The notes beneath the pieces were generated by a model. That model worked only from the letters and a program-made list of their open reading frames with translations. It ran no database searches and was not told the origin of the DNA. From Lepidurus packardi (Eukaryota; Arthropoda; Branchiopoda; Notostraca; Triopsidae), in contig JAKZAN010000002.1 in the NCBI GenBank assembly GCA_023053545.1, positions 1,596,375-1,660,374 of the forward strand: a DNA stretch of 64,000 bases, given 5' to 3'. Every line of letters begins with the position of its first letter. Positions within the stretch are counted from its first letter, which is position 1. A program made the position numbers and the translations under genes. Of this stretch, positions 22,601-32,512 are shown piece by piece.

Positions 22601-22755
22601 ATATTGTAGCCGAAAAGGAGTTTGATATTCAGGTGTTGAGGAGGTTCCAAAACTACGATAGTGTGGACGTTATTCCTTTGGGCTTCGTGAGTTAATTCTT
22701 GGAGTTGGGAGAGACTTTTTCTTATATTTTGAATTATTATTTTTGTTGTCTTCAT
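19645..22755 (-). CDS. Non-LTR ORF2: endonuclease and reverse transcriptase
   Basis: A 1036-residue protein. An N-terminal APE-type endonuclease carries GDFNAHH (129-135) and SDHK (207-210). A central reverse transcriptase has PKSFRPISLL, the ALLLDISGAFD block, GVPQGSPLSP, and the catalytic FADD at 660-663. The C-terminus has a Cys/His cluster (CICRSQ ... HLLIHC). There is no RNase H, as in Jockey-type elements. It nicks target DNA and copies its own RNA there. The ATG (22755-22753) overlaps the ORF1 stop as ATGA, so ORF2 is probably made by termination-reinitiation. No stops or frameshifts are seen. Confidence 0.95.
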   Translation of the reverse strand: MKTTKIIIQNIRKSLSQLQELTHEAQRNNVHTIVVLEPPQHLNIKLLFGYNITRSYEEYQGIAVLSTQTTSYELLEICPLYAVFKILTLSSSPIIVVAIYRRHDQNIELLLNNTWNKFRQITQNIIFTGDFNAHHWAWEAKKPDLAGTQLHNFMADHNMELMNAWNINTFGNRQGSQSTLDLTFVPLNLLSKAHMELLDDDIYYNESDHKATILTLELTENKPQSTSWSYARANWRGMRIDIALELLDKRSLWLNMKHHYDVDAATNSLTSIIQKAMTKHIPKRIIKNKNPWWNTNLNVLRLQASKALNKFKHTGSPQDEKVWKMQRNLYRSQTRECREEYWENKLKSPNNKTLWAMDRCLKKEEKNLLGHLKQENGQTFPDEITKLNFLARELLGGTPQVHNSVLPRHSRLNPRSQENINITREELSLIANNLRPLKAAGHDDIQPIVIKEIWNIIEKPLLNIYNFSIKLGYYPKTWRKAKVLILPKPHKANYDTPKSFRPISLLPVLGKILEKVITEKLQKFIEGNNLLSDKQWGFRKNRSTIDALETLTNMVLKSFNKGKVFTALLLDISGAFDNVLHNKLIEELKKIKIPLPLIRWTSSFLQDRNAFIIQGATQSLLHRIVKGVPQGSPLSPLLFLVYINGCFNTIKRKKISLQGFADDTILTTCSNSSDQNVQLLARNISALEKWGIRLNLRFAKEKTELIHFYRKRTLEDAPLIWGQTTIFPKTSVRYLGLHFDHQLRWTNHISYLVNQCNFSLIRINQITKWCKAVTSNQLKTLFRATTIAKMLYAFPAWCTIPISRLEPLRQLFRKGLLTITGALKTTPSVALQVETGILPLELILKKSHLNFFATKNWNKWPTNQELSKRKSYISCSERARQIILKVWIKPPTSLADAKNQISSYLFNIWCENWKKTQCVIKDLDASPEKKTIIASGIPRHILSTIIQIRTTHFACKAYLKRIKRIDSDSCICRSQAKQDVPHLLIHCSRLNQDRAKLLRGLSILKIHFNPKTILSDPRTFGLLSTFAHQMKELAKP

Positions 22756-24047
22756 TTTTTGGAGTTAGCTTGCGACTTTTTAATGGCTTCGACGCGAACA
22801 GAGCAGGAGTAGTTATAAGTTGCGTGCTTGCCTCCACAGTTGATACACTTCTGTGTGGTACTCGTACATTCTTTAGTACTGTGGGTAGTGGCTGCACATT
22901 TTGCACAATTCGACGTTTTGCTTGGGCAGTTGTAGGCTAAATGATCATATTTTTGACATTTAAAGCATTGTAAGACAGTGTTGGAACGAGTTTCCTCAAC
23001 CTGGACTACTCTATTGAATGCAAGGAGAGCTCCTTCTTTCAAAAGTCTTGTCATCTCGATTGAGGTAGAGCAGGTATATAGGATCGAGCCAAAGTTTTTG
23101 GTACTTGATGGGTTTAACCATTTTGCGTTGGTTGTTTGAAAATTAATGCCCAAGTCCGAGTTTTTGTCGGAAAGGTGGGAGCAAATGACGTCGAGGGATT
23201 GATCTTTCGGCAATTGGTGAATTAGCACTCCTAGTTTGGGATGGTGTGGGATTATTTTCACCGGACCAATTTGGGGCAAAGTTTTCTCTTTAAAGAGTAC
23301 AGTCCCTGATTCTTTTTCCGTTCTGTTTTTATATGTCAGGGATAGATCCCCGTGTTTTAGCTTACGAACCAGAATGGGAATAGGAGCTGTACGGTCCGTT
23401 TTTTTTATATCGTCTTCTACGATTGTTAGGAGCTCTTTCCTGGGTACTTCTTTTTTACGTTTTTCGGGGTCTTGCTGTTGAATAACTAGCGTGACTTCGT
23501 TGGTAAAGTTGGAAAGATTCCCGTATTGCGGTACAAACGATTTTGGTAGCAGGTGAGAGGAGTTTGTGTCGGCCAAGTGGGGTTCTTGGGTTTTCTTCAG
23601 CTTAGCCTTGCGCCTAACTACTTGGGTAAAGGGGATTTCTATTGGCGTTAAATCATCATTTTGGGCTTTTTCAATGTGGTCTTTGGTTACAAGGGTTTGG
23701 ACAAGCTTAGTTAATTCCGACACTTGGTGGATAAGGAAATCTTGGTTATCTTTCAATGCTCGTAAGGTGTTGGTCATAAGCTCGAACTCTGTTGTTGAAG
23801 GAGTGTCCAACGAATTGGAGCGGTAGCGAGTAGAGAGTACTTCTTCAGGCGATGCGACTCTGGCCCGTTTGGATTTGAGACTACGGCAGCTTAAGCAGGT
23901 TTTAGCCGCGTGGTGATCCTTCACGAATTCGAGTCCACAGGAGATACAGGTTCGCTTATTGTTGGATTCCACGTCGTCCACAATAATGTCCGTTATTTGT
24001 TGTGAGGTTGTGTCTGTAGAGGGCGGAGCAGCGGACGCACATGCCAT
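22752..24047 (-). CDS. Non-LTR ORF1: Gag-like RNA-binding protein
   Basis: A 431-residue protein starting at ATG 24047. A Cys pair (CISCGLEF ... CLSC) near residue 37 is an N-terminal zinc-ribbon-like motif. A charged linker precedes a central domain. Three CCHC-type knuckles lie near the C-terminus (CFKCQKYDHLAYNC; CAKCAATTHSTKEC; CINCGGKHATYNYSC). This is the Jockey Gag layout, which packages element RNA. It overlaps ORF2 by the four bases ATGA. Intact. Confidence 0.92.
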   Translation of the reverse strand: MACASAAPPSTDTTSQQITDIIVDDVESNNKRTCISCGLEFVKDHHAAKTCLSCRSLKSKRARVASPEEVLSTRYRSNSLDTPSTTEFELMTNTLRALKDNQDFLIHQVSELTKLVQTLVTKDHIEKAQNDDLTPIEIPFTQVVRRKAKLKKTQEPHLADTNSSHLLPKSFVPQYGNLSNFTNEVTLVIQQQDPEKRKKEVPRKELLTIVEDDIKKTDRTAPIPILVRKLKHGDLSLTYKNRTEKESGTVLFKEKTLPQIGPVKIIPHHPKLGVLIHQLPKDQSLDVICSHLSDKNSDLGINFQTTNAKWLNPSSTKNFGSILYTCSTSIEMTRLLKEGALLAFNRVVQVEETRSNTVLQCFKCQKYDHLAYNCPSKTSNCAKCAATTHSTKECTSTTQKCINCGGKHATYNYSCSVRVEAIKKSQANSKK

Positions 24048-26086
24048 GGCGATTAACTTTCAAATACTTCTTTCCAAACTTAGTTACTTATTAACACTCT
24101 TAACACCAGGATAATGAACACAGAAAACATTAACTTAAAGTATATTCTGTTTGGGTATTAACGTACGTTAGATTGGTTTGGTCTGGGTAAGTTTTTGTTG
24201 TTTGTGACCAAGGCACCTCCCTTTGAGGGGAGTGACTCAGTCTTGGCACTCGCAACTTTCTCACATAGATATCCACTTGGTTTTTAATAGAAATATAACA
24301 AATGGAACATGAAAATGAACGTAAGCAAAAACACTATACAACTGATGAATAAGTTGAACTCGAGAACACAAAGAAAACAGGAAAAATATTAGCTGAACTA
24401 GAGCGGATAAGATTACGTCTGTGTTGGTAGAGCGATCGCAGCGCCACCTCGGACAAGTCGTTCCATGCAGGGCTACTTAGGGGTCACTGGTCATTTCTTG
24501 AAAGACTGGTCTTTGAATAGTTTTACTTTAACTTGCAAACATTTTGCCGAGCGGCACACAGCTACTAACATAGTCTCCGAACTACAAAGCATTTTGAATT
24601 CTTTTGATTTAGTTTTCGGAGATATTAGTTACATCGTGACCGATAACGCAACCAATATGGTGAAGGCTTTTACAGTGGAGCTACCACTTTTAGACATCAA
24701 TGAAATTAGTGTGGACTCAGAAGAGTTTTCTGATAGTGAAGGAGAAGACAGCGAACCCACGTTAGTTAACCAAGAGAGCTTAGCTTCTGATTTAGAAACA
24801 GAGCTTCCTTCAGACGTCTTTCACGTTAGATGTTTTGCACACTCATTACAACTAGTAGTGCGAGATGGGTTAAAGGGATGTGATGAATTTCAAGCTGTAT
24901 TTCAGAAAGTCTCGAATGTCATTAGGCGAAGCAAACAATCATTGTCTGCAAGCGAAGCTCTGCATGCGTTAAAAATAATACCGGTTTCTTTTAACCAGAC
25001 TCGCTGGAATTCTCAGTTGAAAGCCATCAGATCCGTAGTAAAGATCAGTGCGAAGGACCTGGATAGGTGCATCCCAAATAGCAGAATAACTTCCGATGAT
25101 CGTAGTTTTCTTTGTGAATTTATCGAGTTGTTTAAAATTTTTGAAGATGTCACAGAACTTATTCAGACCGAGAAAAACCCAACAATCAGCTGTGCTATCC
25201 CGTTTGTAAGAGCCATAAGGCGTTATTTAGCAGCGTTTGAACCATACCACTGTAATGTAATTTTAAATACCCTGAAGTCTTCCATTGACTGTCGAATGTC
25301 CCGCTATGATAACCTTGACTCGTTTAAAATGTCAACAGCTCTGGATCCCAGATTCAAATTAGGAAGCTGGTGCTTGAACCTAGAAGAAGCGTGCGATGTG
25401 CGTAGGTCTATAACTGCCAAACTCAAAGTTTGTGAAACTGACGAGATTCAATGTGTTCAACAATGTCCCTCCGCCCCCCCGTCAAAGCGCGCCCGTTTAG
25501 AAAATTCCCGTTGCAGCTTAGATAGTCTGCTATTTGAAGCACCCCAGGAACAGGAGCAACCGAAGTCTGTCTCATGTGAATTAGATACTTATATGGCTGA
25601 AACCTGCGTCCCAAAAATGACTGATGTGTATGAGTATTGGAAGACGAATTCGATCAGATTCCCCCATCTAGCCAAAGTAGCTGCGCAGTTTTTACATACA
25701 CCAGCAACCTCAGCTCCGGTTGAGAGAATTTTCAGCTACGGAGGGAAAATTTTAAGGCCCGACCGATCTAAAATGACCCCTGACGTGTTTGAGAAACTTA
25801 TGTTCCTAAGATGCAACACAATGTATATGCAGTAATTGTACAGAGACGTTTGTACGTTATGCGCTAAAATAAAGGAATGGGCTTAACGTAGAACTTTAAA
25901 ATCCAACCAGAAGGCTTTCTGCATGATTTAAGTTCTTTTGTTCAGGGCTTGGATTTTGATTTGAGCTTGAATTTTCAGATGAGCGAGGCTTAGGGCTTGG
26001 AACTTGATTTGCCTTAACGGAACGAAATGGGCTTGGACTTCATTTAAGTTCTTTTTTTTAGGCTTAGGTACAACCCTGCGTTGAGG

Positions 26087-27314
26087 CTACTCCGTGTTAT
26101 TTCATGCTCCGCGTAAATTCATATTGGTCGTCCGGTCCAGAGCTTATGTAATTAAGCGGGTTCCAATTTAGTACTTATGTTTATTTCTATTATTGTTTTA
26201 CATAATTTGATCAGAACTTTGATCTGATCAAATCGGTGTGGATCTTTTTTAATCGGATCTAAGTTTTCTGAAGTTTTGCAGCATTTGATCTGATCGGGTT
26301 GACAGAAGTTGACGCTGATCGGAAATAATCTAAGATCAGACAAAAAAAAAACACCGATCCAGAATACCGGTGTACGGGGGACTTTAATGTGGGACCTTTA
26401 GGGACTGGGACGTTTTCACCTGCACCCGCATGGATCCTTATAAAATCGCCGAGACATGATTCATTCACTTGGGTTATTCGTATACGTTTTTTAGTTTACT
26501 CTGAATCTTAAAACGATATTAAAAAAGAGTAGTTTTTAGTGGCTCCCTGTAGGCATGTCTTGCAAATCGTCAGTTATTGTGATTTATTACCAATGTGTAT
26601 ACTGGTCTTTTTTGTTGTTTTCTGTCGTTGGTGATTAATCAAAATAAACTTAATATCCATGCTGCATATATTCGTTTTTAAAGGCAATAGTAACTATCTA
26701 AAAACTTGAAGTGGTGTCGTTAACCTAACAGGACTATTCCCAACAAATCTGCAAATCAGGAAATGCAGTATAGTTTATGTTAATTTAGAGCTATTGAGGT
26801 ACTATTAGCCTATTCCAGTATAGGAACTGTGTTCTTTCTAAGGTTAGCTCACACAGGCTATTGCTCTTTGTTTACACGCAGGGTAAATTCCCAAACACTC
26901 ATCAAGTATTCGATATTACTGTCAATAGTATTGGTCAAAAATGAAGCCCATAACTATGATGAGAAATAATGAGTGTATTTCGATTCTCTGAAACTAAAAT
27001 GTGTGAGGTTTATATCTTCGTTGGCATTCGGCCAATTAGTCGTCTACACCAAAATGCACTGTTGTTATTCCTATAGGGGTCGGTCGACCTTTCACTTTTT
27101 GTCCAAATCCGAATTTCATGTTAAATCTCGATTTGAACTGATTAGGAACTGGCTGTACTATGTCATTACTTATAATAGGTTACAGTCTACTGCGTCATAT
27201 CTAATGCAAGTTACAAGCGTGCTCGTTAATAATTAATCTTACTTGTCTTTCTTGCAGTACTTCCAAGAAAGTTTTATGAAGCTTTCCTTGACTTTTATAA
27301 TTTAGGAGACTATT
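26087..27314. other. Non-coding stretch between the hAT nest and PTEP unit B
   Basis: No supportable gene. 26205-26340 is rich in short palindromic GATC motifs (TTGATCTGATC occurs twice). 26640-26698 resembles the 3' flank at 17775-17828. A 25-bp motif at 27081-27105 recurs exactly at 39799-39823. Confidence 0.5.
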
Positions 27315-27775
27315 GAATCCTAAGATAAAACTACAGGTTTGGCCTTTTACAAGTGGTTAATTCCTCCTAGATTAAAATTCTATAGAAATTCTTGGGTCGC
27401 ACCTTGTCAGTTTTGTATGATGACGCAATGCAACATCCAAAATAATAATTGTATTTAAGTCTTAATAGAGTAAATAAGAAATTGAGCAAGCGCAGACGCT
27501 TTCCTCGGCAATGACGAAGCGACAAGGTTCGTTATCTTCTTTAGTTCTAAGCTTGAGGATAGAAACTGGAACAATGTCTTGGACCAGTTTCCGGCCCTTA
27601 TTAATAAAGGGATTTTTATCAGGCAAGTTAAAAAGATCGACTGCACAATCTGGAACACCCATTCCAATCGCGAGCTTTGGACGTGTCACCACTCGAGTCC
27701 TAGTCTTGGTATAGTTGTTAATTTAGCTCTTTATAATACTTGGTTTGTTGGAAAGAATTAAATAAAGTATCGAGA

Positions 27776-30700
27776 ATGGACTGTGGCTGGTGGAAGAATT
27801 TAAGCAAATTAACGCAGTTTTTAATCATCACGGGAATTGTTGCAGCAGTAGCTATTGTAGTAATCGTTCCTAGTGTGGTTCTCACCCAAGATGATGGATC
27901 AGGTGATACGACCCTGACTCCTACATCAACAGTAAAAACGACTGTTAGTACCAAAACTACCCCAAATGCTACGAGTATACCTACTACAGCTACACCACAA
28001 CCAACGGAACCACCGACCGAACCACCAACGGAACCACCAACTGAGCCACCGACCGAACCACCAACAGAACCACCGACCGAACGACCAACTGAACCACCCA
28101 CTGAGCCACCGACTGAACCACCAACGGAACCACCGACCGAACCACCAACTGAACCACCCACTGAGCCACCGACCGAACCACCAACGGAACCACCAACTGA
28201 ATCACCAACTGAGCCACCGACCGAACCACCAACGGAACCACCGACCGAACCACCAACTGAACAACCCACTGAGCTACCGACCGAACCGCCAACGGAACCA
28301 CCAACTGAACCACCCACTGAGCCACCAACCGAACCACCAACGGAACCACCGACCGAACCACCAACTGAACCACCCACTGAGCCACCGACCGAACCACCAA
28401 CGGAACCACCGACCGAACCACCAACGGAACCACCGACCGAACCACCAACAGAACCACCGACCGAACGAACCAACTGAACCACCCACTGAGCCACCGACCG
28501 AACCACCAACGGAACCACCAACTGAACCACCAACGGAACAACCCACTGAGCGAACGACCGAACCACCAACAGAACCACCAACTGAACCACCCACTGAGCG
28601 ACCGACCGAACCACCAACGGAACCACCAACTGAACCACCCACTGAGCCACCAACCGAACCACCAACGGAACCACCGACCGAACCACCAACTGAACCACCC
28701 ACTGAGCCACCGACCGAACCACCAACGGAACCACCGACCGAACCACCAACGGAACCACCGACCGAACCACCAACAGAACCACCGACCGAACGACCAACTG
28801 AACCACCCACTGAGCCACCGACCGAACCACCAACGGAACCACCAACGGAACCACCAACGGAACAACCCACTGAGCGAACGACCGAACCACCAACAGAACC
28901 ACCAACTGAACCACCCACTGAGCGACCGACCGAACCACCAACGGAACCACCAACTGAACCACCAACTGAGCCACCGACCGAACCACCAACGGAACCACCG
29001 ACCGAACCACCAACTGAACCACCCACTGAGCGACCGACCGAACCACCAACGGAACCACCAACTGAACCACCCACTGAGCCACCAACCGAACCACCAACGG
29101 AACCACCGACCGAACCACCAACTGAACCACCCACTGAGCCACCGACCGAACCACCAACGGAACCACCGACCGAACCACAAACGGAACCACCAACTGAGCC
29201 ACCGACCGAACCACCAACAGAACCACCGACCGAACGAGCCACCGACCGAACCACCAACAGAACCACCGACCGAACGACCAACTGAACCACCCACTGAGCC
29301 ACCGACCGAACCACCAACGGAACCACCAACTGAACCACCAACGGAACCACCCACTGAGCGACCGACCGAACCACCAACAGAACCACCAACTGAACTACCA
29401 ACTGAACCACCCACTGAGCGACCGACCGAACCACCAACGGAACCACCAACTGAGCCACCGACCGAACCACCAACGGAACCACCGACCGAACCACCAACTG
29501 AACCACCCACTGAACGACCGACCGAACCACCAACTGAACCACCCACTGAGCCACCAACCGAACCACCAACGGAACCACCGACCGAACCACCAACTGAACC
29601 ACCCACTGAGCCACCGACCGAACCACCAACGGAACCACCGACCGAACCACCAACTGAGCCACCGACCGAACCACCAACAGAACCACCGACCGAACGACCA
29701 ACTGAACCACCCACTGAGCCACCGACCGAACCACCAACGGAACCACCAACTGAACCACCAACGGAACCACCCACTGAGCGACCGACCGAACCACCAACAG
29801 AACCACCAACTGAACCACCAACTGAACCACCAACTGAACCACCCACTGAGCGACCGACCGAACCACCAACGGAACCACCAACTGAACCACCAACTGAGCC
29901 ACCGACCGAACCACCAACGGAACCACCGACCGAACCACCAACTGAACCACCCACTGAGCGACCGACCGAACCACCAACGGAACCACCAACTGAACCACCC
30001 ACTGAGCCACCAACCGAACCACCAACGGAACCACCGACCGAACCACCAACTGAACCACCCACTGAGCCACCGACCGAACCACCAACGGAACCACCGACCG
30101 AACCACCAACGGAACCACCAACTGAGCCACCGACCGAACCACCAACAGAACCACCGACCGAACGACCAACTGAACCACCCACTGAGCCACCGACCGAACC
30201 ACCAACGGAACCACCAACTGAACCACCTACGGAACCACCAACTGAGCCACCGACCGAACCACCAACGGAACCACCGACCGAACCACCAACTGAACCACCT
30301 ACTGAGCGACCGACCGAACCACCAACGGAACCACCAACTGAACCACCCACTGAGCCACCAACCGAACCACCAACGGAACCACCGACCGAACCACCAACTG
30401 AACCACCCACTGAGAAACCGACCGGATCACCAACTGAACCACCCACTGAGCGACCGACCGAACCACCAACGGAACCACCAACTGAACCACCCACTGAGCC
30501 ACCAACCGAACCACCAACGGAACCACCGACCGAACCACCAACTGAACCACCCACTGAGCCACCGACCGAACCACCAACGGAACCACCGACCGAACCACCA
30601 ACGGAACCACCAACTGAGCCACCGACCGAACCACCAACAGAACCACCGACCGAACGACCAACTGAACCACCCACTGAGCCACCGACCGAACCACCAACGG

Positions 30701-32298
30701 AACCACCAACTGAACCACCAACGGAACCACCCACTGAGCGACCGACCGAACCACCAACAGAACCACCAACTGAACCACCAACTGAACCACCCACTGAGCG
30801 ACCGACCGAACCACCAACGGAACCACCAACTGAACCACCAACTGAGCCACCGACCGAACCACCAACGGAACCACCGACCGAACCACCAACTGAACCACCC
30901 ACTGAGCGACCGACCGAACCACCAACGGAACCACCAACTGAACCACCCACTGAGCCACCAACCGAACCACCAACGGAACCACCGACCGAACCACCAACTG
31001 AACCACCCACTGAGCCACCGACCGAACCACCAACGGAACCACCGACCGAACCACCAACGGAACCACCAACTGAGCCACCGACCGAACCACCAACAGAACC
31101 ACCCACTGAGCCACCGACCGAACCACCAACGGAACCACCAACTGAACCACCTACGGAACCACCAACTGAGCCACCGACCGAACCACCAACGGAACCACCG
31201 ACCGAACCACCAACTGAACCACCTACTGAGCGACCGACCGAACCACCAACGGAACCACCAACTGAACCACCCACTGAGCCACCGACCGAACCACCAACGG
31301 AACCACCAACTGAACCACCCACTGAGCCACCAACCGAACCACCAACGGAACCACCGACCGAACCACCAACTGAACCACTCACTGAGAAACCGACCGGATC
31401 ACCAACTGAACCACCCACTGAGCGACCGACCGAACCACCAACAGAACCACCAACTGAACCACCAACAGAACCACCCACTGAGCGACCGACCGAACCACCA
31501 ACGGAACCACCAACTGAACCACCAACTGAGCCACCGACCGAACCACCAACGGAACCACCGACCGAACCACCAACTGAACCACCCACTGAGCGACCGACCG
31601 AACCACCAACGGAACCACCAACTGAACCACCCACTGAGCCACCAACCGAACCACCAACGGAATCACCGACCGAACCACCAACTGAACCACCCACTGAGCC
31701 ACCGACCGAACCACCAACGGAACCACCGACCGAACCACCAACGGAACCACCAACTGAGCCACCGACCGAACCACCAACAGAACCACCGACCGAACGACCA
31801 ACTGAACCACCCACTGAGCCACCGACCGAACCACCAACGGAACCACCAACTGAACCACCTACGGAACCACCAACTGAGCCACCGACCGAACCACCAACGG
31901 AACCACCGACCGAACCACCAACTGAACCACCTACTGAGCCACCGACCGAACCACCAACGGAACCACCAACTGAACCACCCACTGAGCCACCAACCGAACC
32001 ACCAACGGAACCACCGACCGAACCACCAACTGAACCACCCACTGAGAAACCGACCGAATCACCAACGGAACCACCAACTGAGCCACCGACTGCACCACCA
32101 ACAAAACCACCTACCGAACCACCAACTGAACCACCCACTGAGCTACCAACCGAACCACCAACTGAGCCACCGACCGAACCAAATGCAGAAGCACCTCGAG
32201 TTGAAGAAGTTCCAGACTCGTATGAGTATCAGATTGGGAAATCTGAACATATTGACATAAAGTTGCTCAGAAGTTCTCAACGTTGGAGACAAGTTTAA
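27776..32298 (+). CDS. Type II membrane protein with giant (PTEP)n stalk, copy B (two frameshifts)
   Basis: It starts at ATG 27776 with the same N-terminal tail, membrane segment and Thr-rich linker as copy A. It ends with the same unique C-terminus (EAPRVEEVPDSYEYQIGKS ...) and TAA at 32296-32298. Between them lie about 350 P-T-E-P units. The repeat frame shifts twice, near 28465 and near 29235, both within irregular GAACGA contexts. The N-terminal and C-terminal frames therefore do not agree. If read through, the product would be about 1500 residues with a very long extended stalk. The breaks may be sequencing or collapse errors in a 4-kb tandem array, or real. Function is unknown. Confidence 0.55.
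28003..32190. repeat. 12-bp tandem array, about 350 units, with higher-order structure
   Basis: Degenerate 12-mers CCNACNGAACCA. Rare variants recur in blocks. ACTGAGAAACCGACCGGATC occurs near 30411 and 31382, about 970 bp apart. CCTACGGAACCACC occurs near 30225, 31150 and 31857. CCGACCGAACGACC marks units about 450-500 bp apart. This indicates recent block duplications within the array. All six frames are open across it. Confidence 0.9.
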
Positions 32299-32512
32299 GA
32301 TTCAAGATGCAACACCTAATCATATAATCATTCCCATGAAGGTGTTTATTAATGTGCCATTCTCATTCACGGATATACAAATCTTTCTCTGTAAAGACCT
32401 GATTTATAATTTAACTCAATTACCGGTTGATACTTTCACCAATTATTCACTTATCTTAAGTTAACGATGGTTTATTGTGTTTAACGAAGTACAGATTGAT
32501 GCCGGTTGAGTT

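Larger units (their letters stand above)
19412..24450 (-). mobile_element. Complete non-LTR (Jockey-type) retrotransposon
   Basis: A 5.04-kb element on the minus strand between copies of a 12-bp target duplication GGACAAGTCGTT (19400-19411 and 24451-24462). Its 3' end is a poly(A) tract, seen as T at 19411-19437. It has a 5' UTR of about 400 bp and two intact overlapping ORFs. It lies within the hAT transposase exon and is therefore younger than the hAT copy. Intact ORFs and an exact target duplication suggest recent insertion. Confidence 0.95.
18779..25835 (+). pseudogene. hAT transposase, split by retrotransposon insertion
   Basis: Exon 1 is 18779-18925 and encodes a BED zinc finger (CKTCCKVY ... 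HLK). After a short intron, exon 2 begins at 19012 and completes the finger with RKH. It runs to 19411 with the catalytic-core start LTLDLWTSR. The frame resumes at 24451, directly after the inserted element, with SMQGYLGVTGHFL, and runs to 25835. It ends in the hATC dimerisation domain (PATSAPVERIFSYGGKILRP). Transposase cuts and pastes the hAT element. Apart from the insertion the frame has no stop, so inactivation was probably by that single event. It cannot act now without the insertion being removed. Confidence 0.9.
18420..26078 (+). mobile_element. hAT transposon interrupted by a non-LTR element
   Basis: Terminal inverted repeats CAGGGTTGTAC lie at 18420 and, inverted, end at 26078. They are flanked by an exact 8-bp target duplication CGTTGAGG (18412-18419 and 26079-26086), the hAT hallmark. 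Removing the nested retrotransposon leaves about 2.6 kb, a normal hAT length. The transposase occupies the middle. Confidence 0.93.
27315..32512 (+). repeat. PTEP unit, copy B (full length)
   Basis: The longest copy of the unit. Its left boundary is set by homology with copy D (GATAAAACTACAGGT... inverted at 49738-49803). Its right boundary, GCCGGTTGAGTT, matches copy A at 13533. No terminal inverted repeat, LTR or poly(A) tail was found, so the mode of spread is unknown. Relative to copies A and D it lacks a segment of about 300 bp (14815-15120 in A). Confidence 0.75.

Noticed and set aside
27990..32138. 1382-codon minus-strand ORF of GGSV repeats, and similar large ORFs in other frames
   Set aside because: These are shadows of the 12-bp array, which lacks stops in every frame. 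Only the PTEP frame has conserved unique ends on both sides.
28003..32190. CRISPR array
   Set aside because: Regular short repeats, but no unique spacers; a coding minisatellite in a eukaryote.
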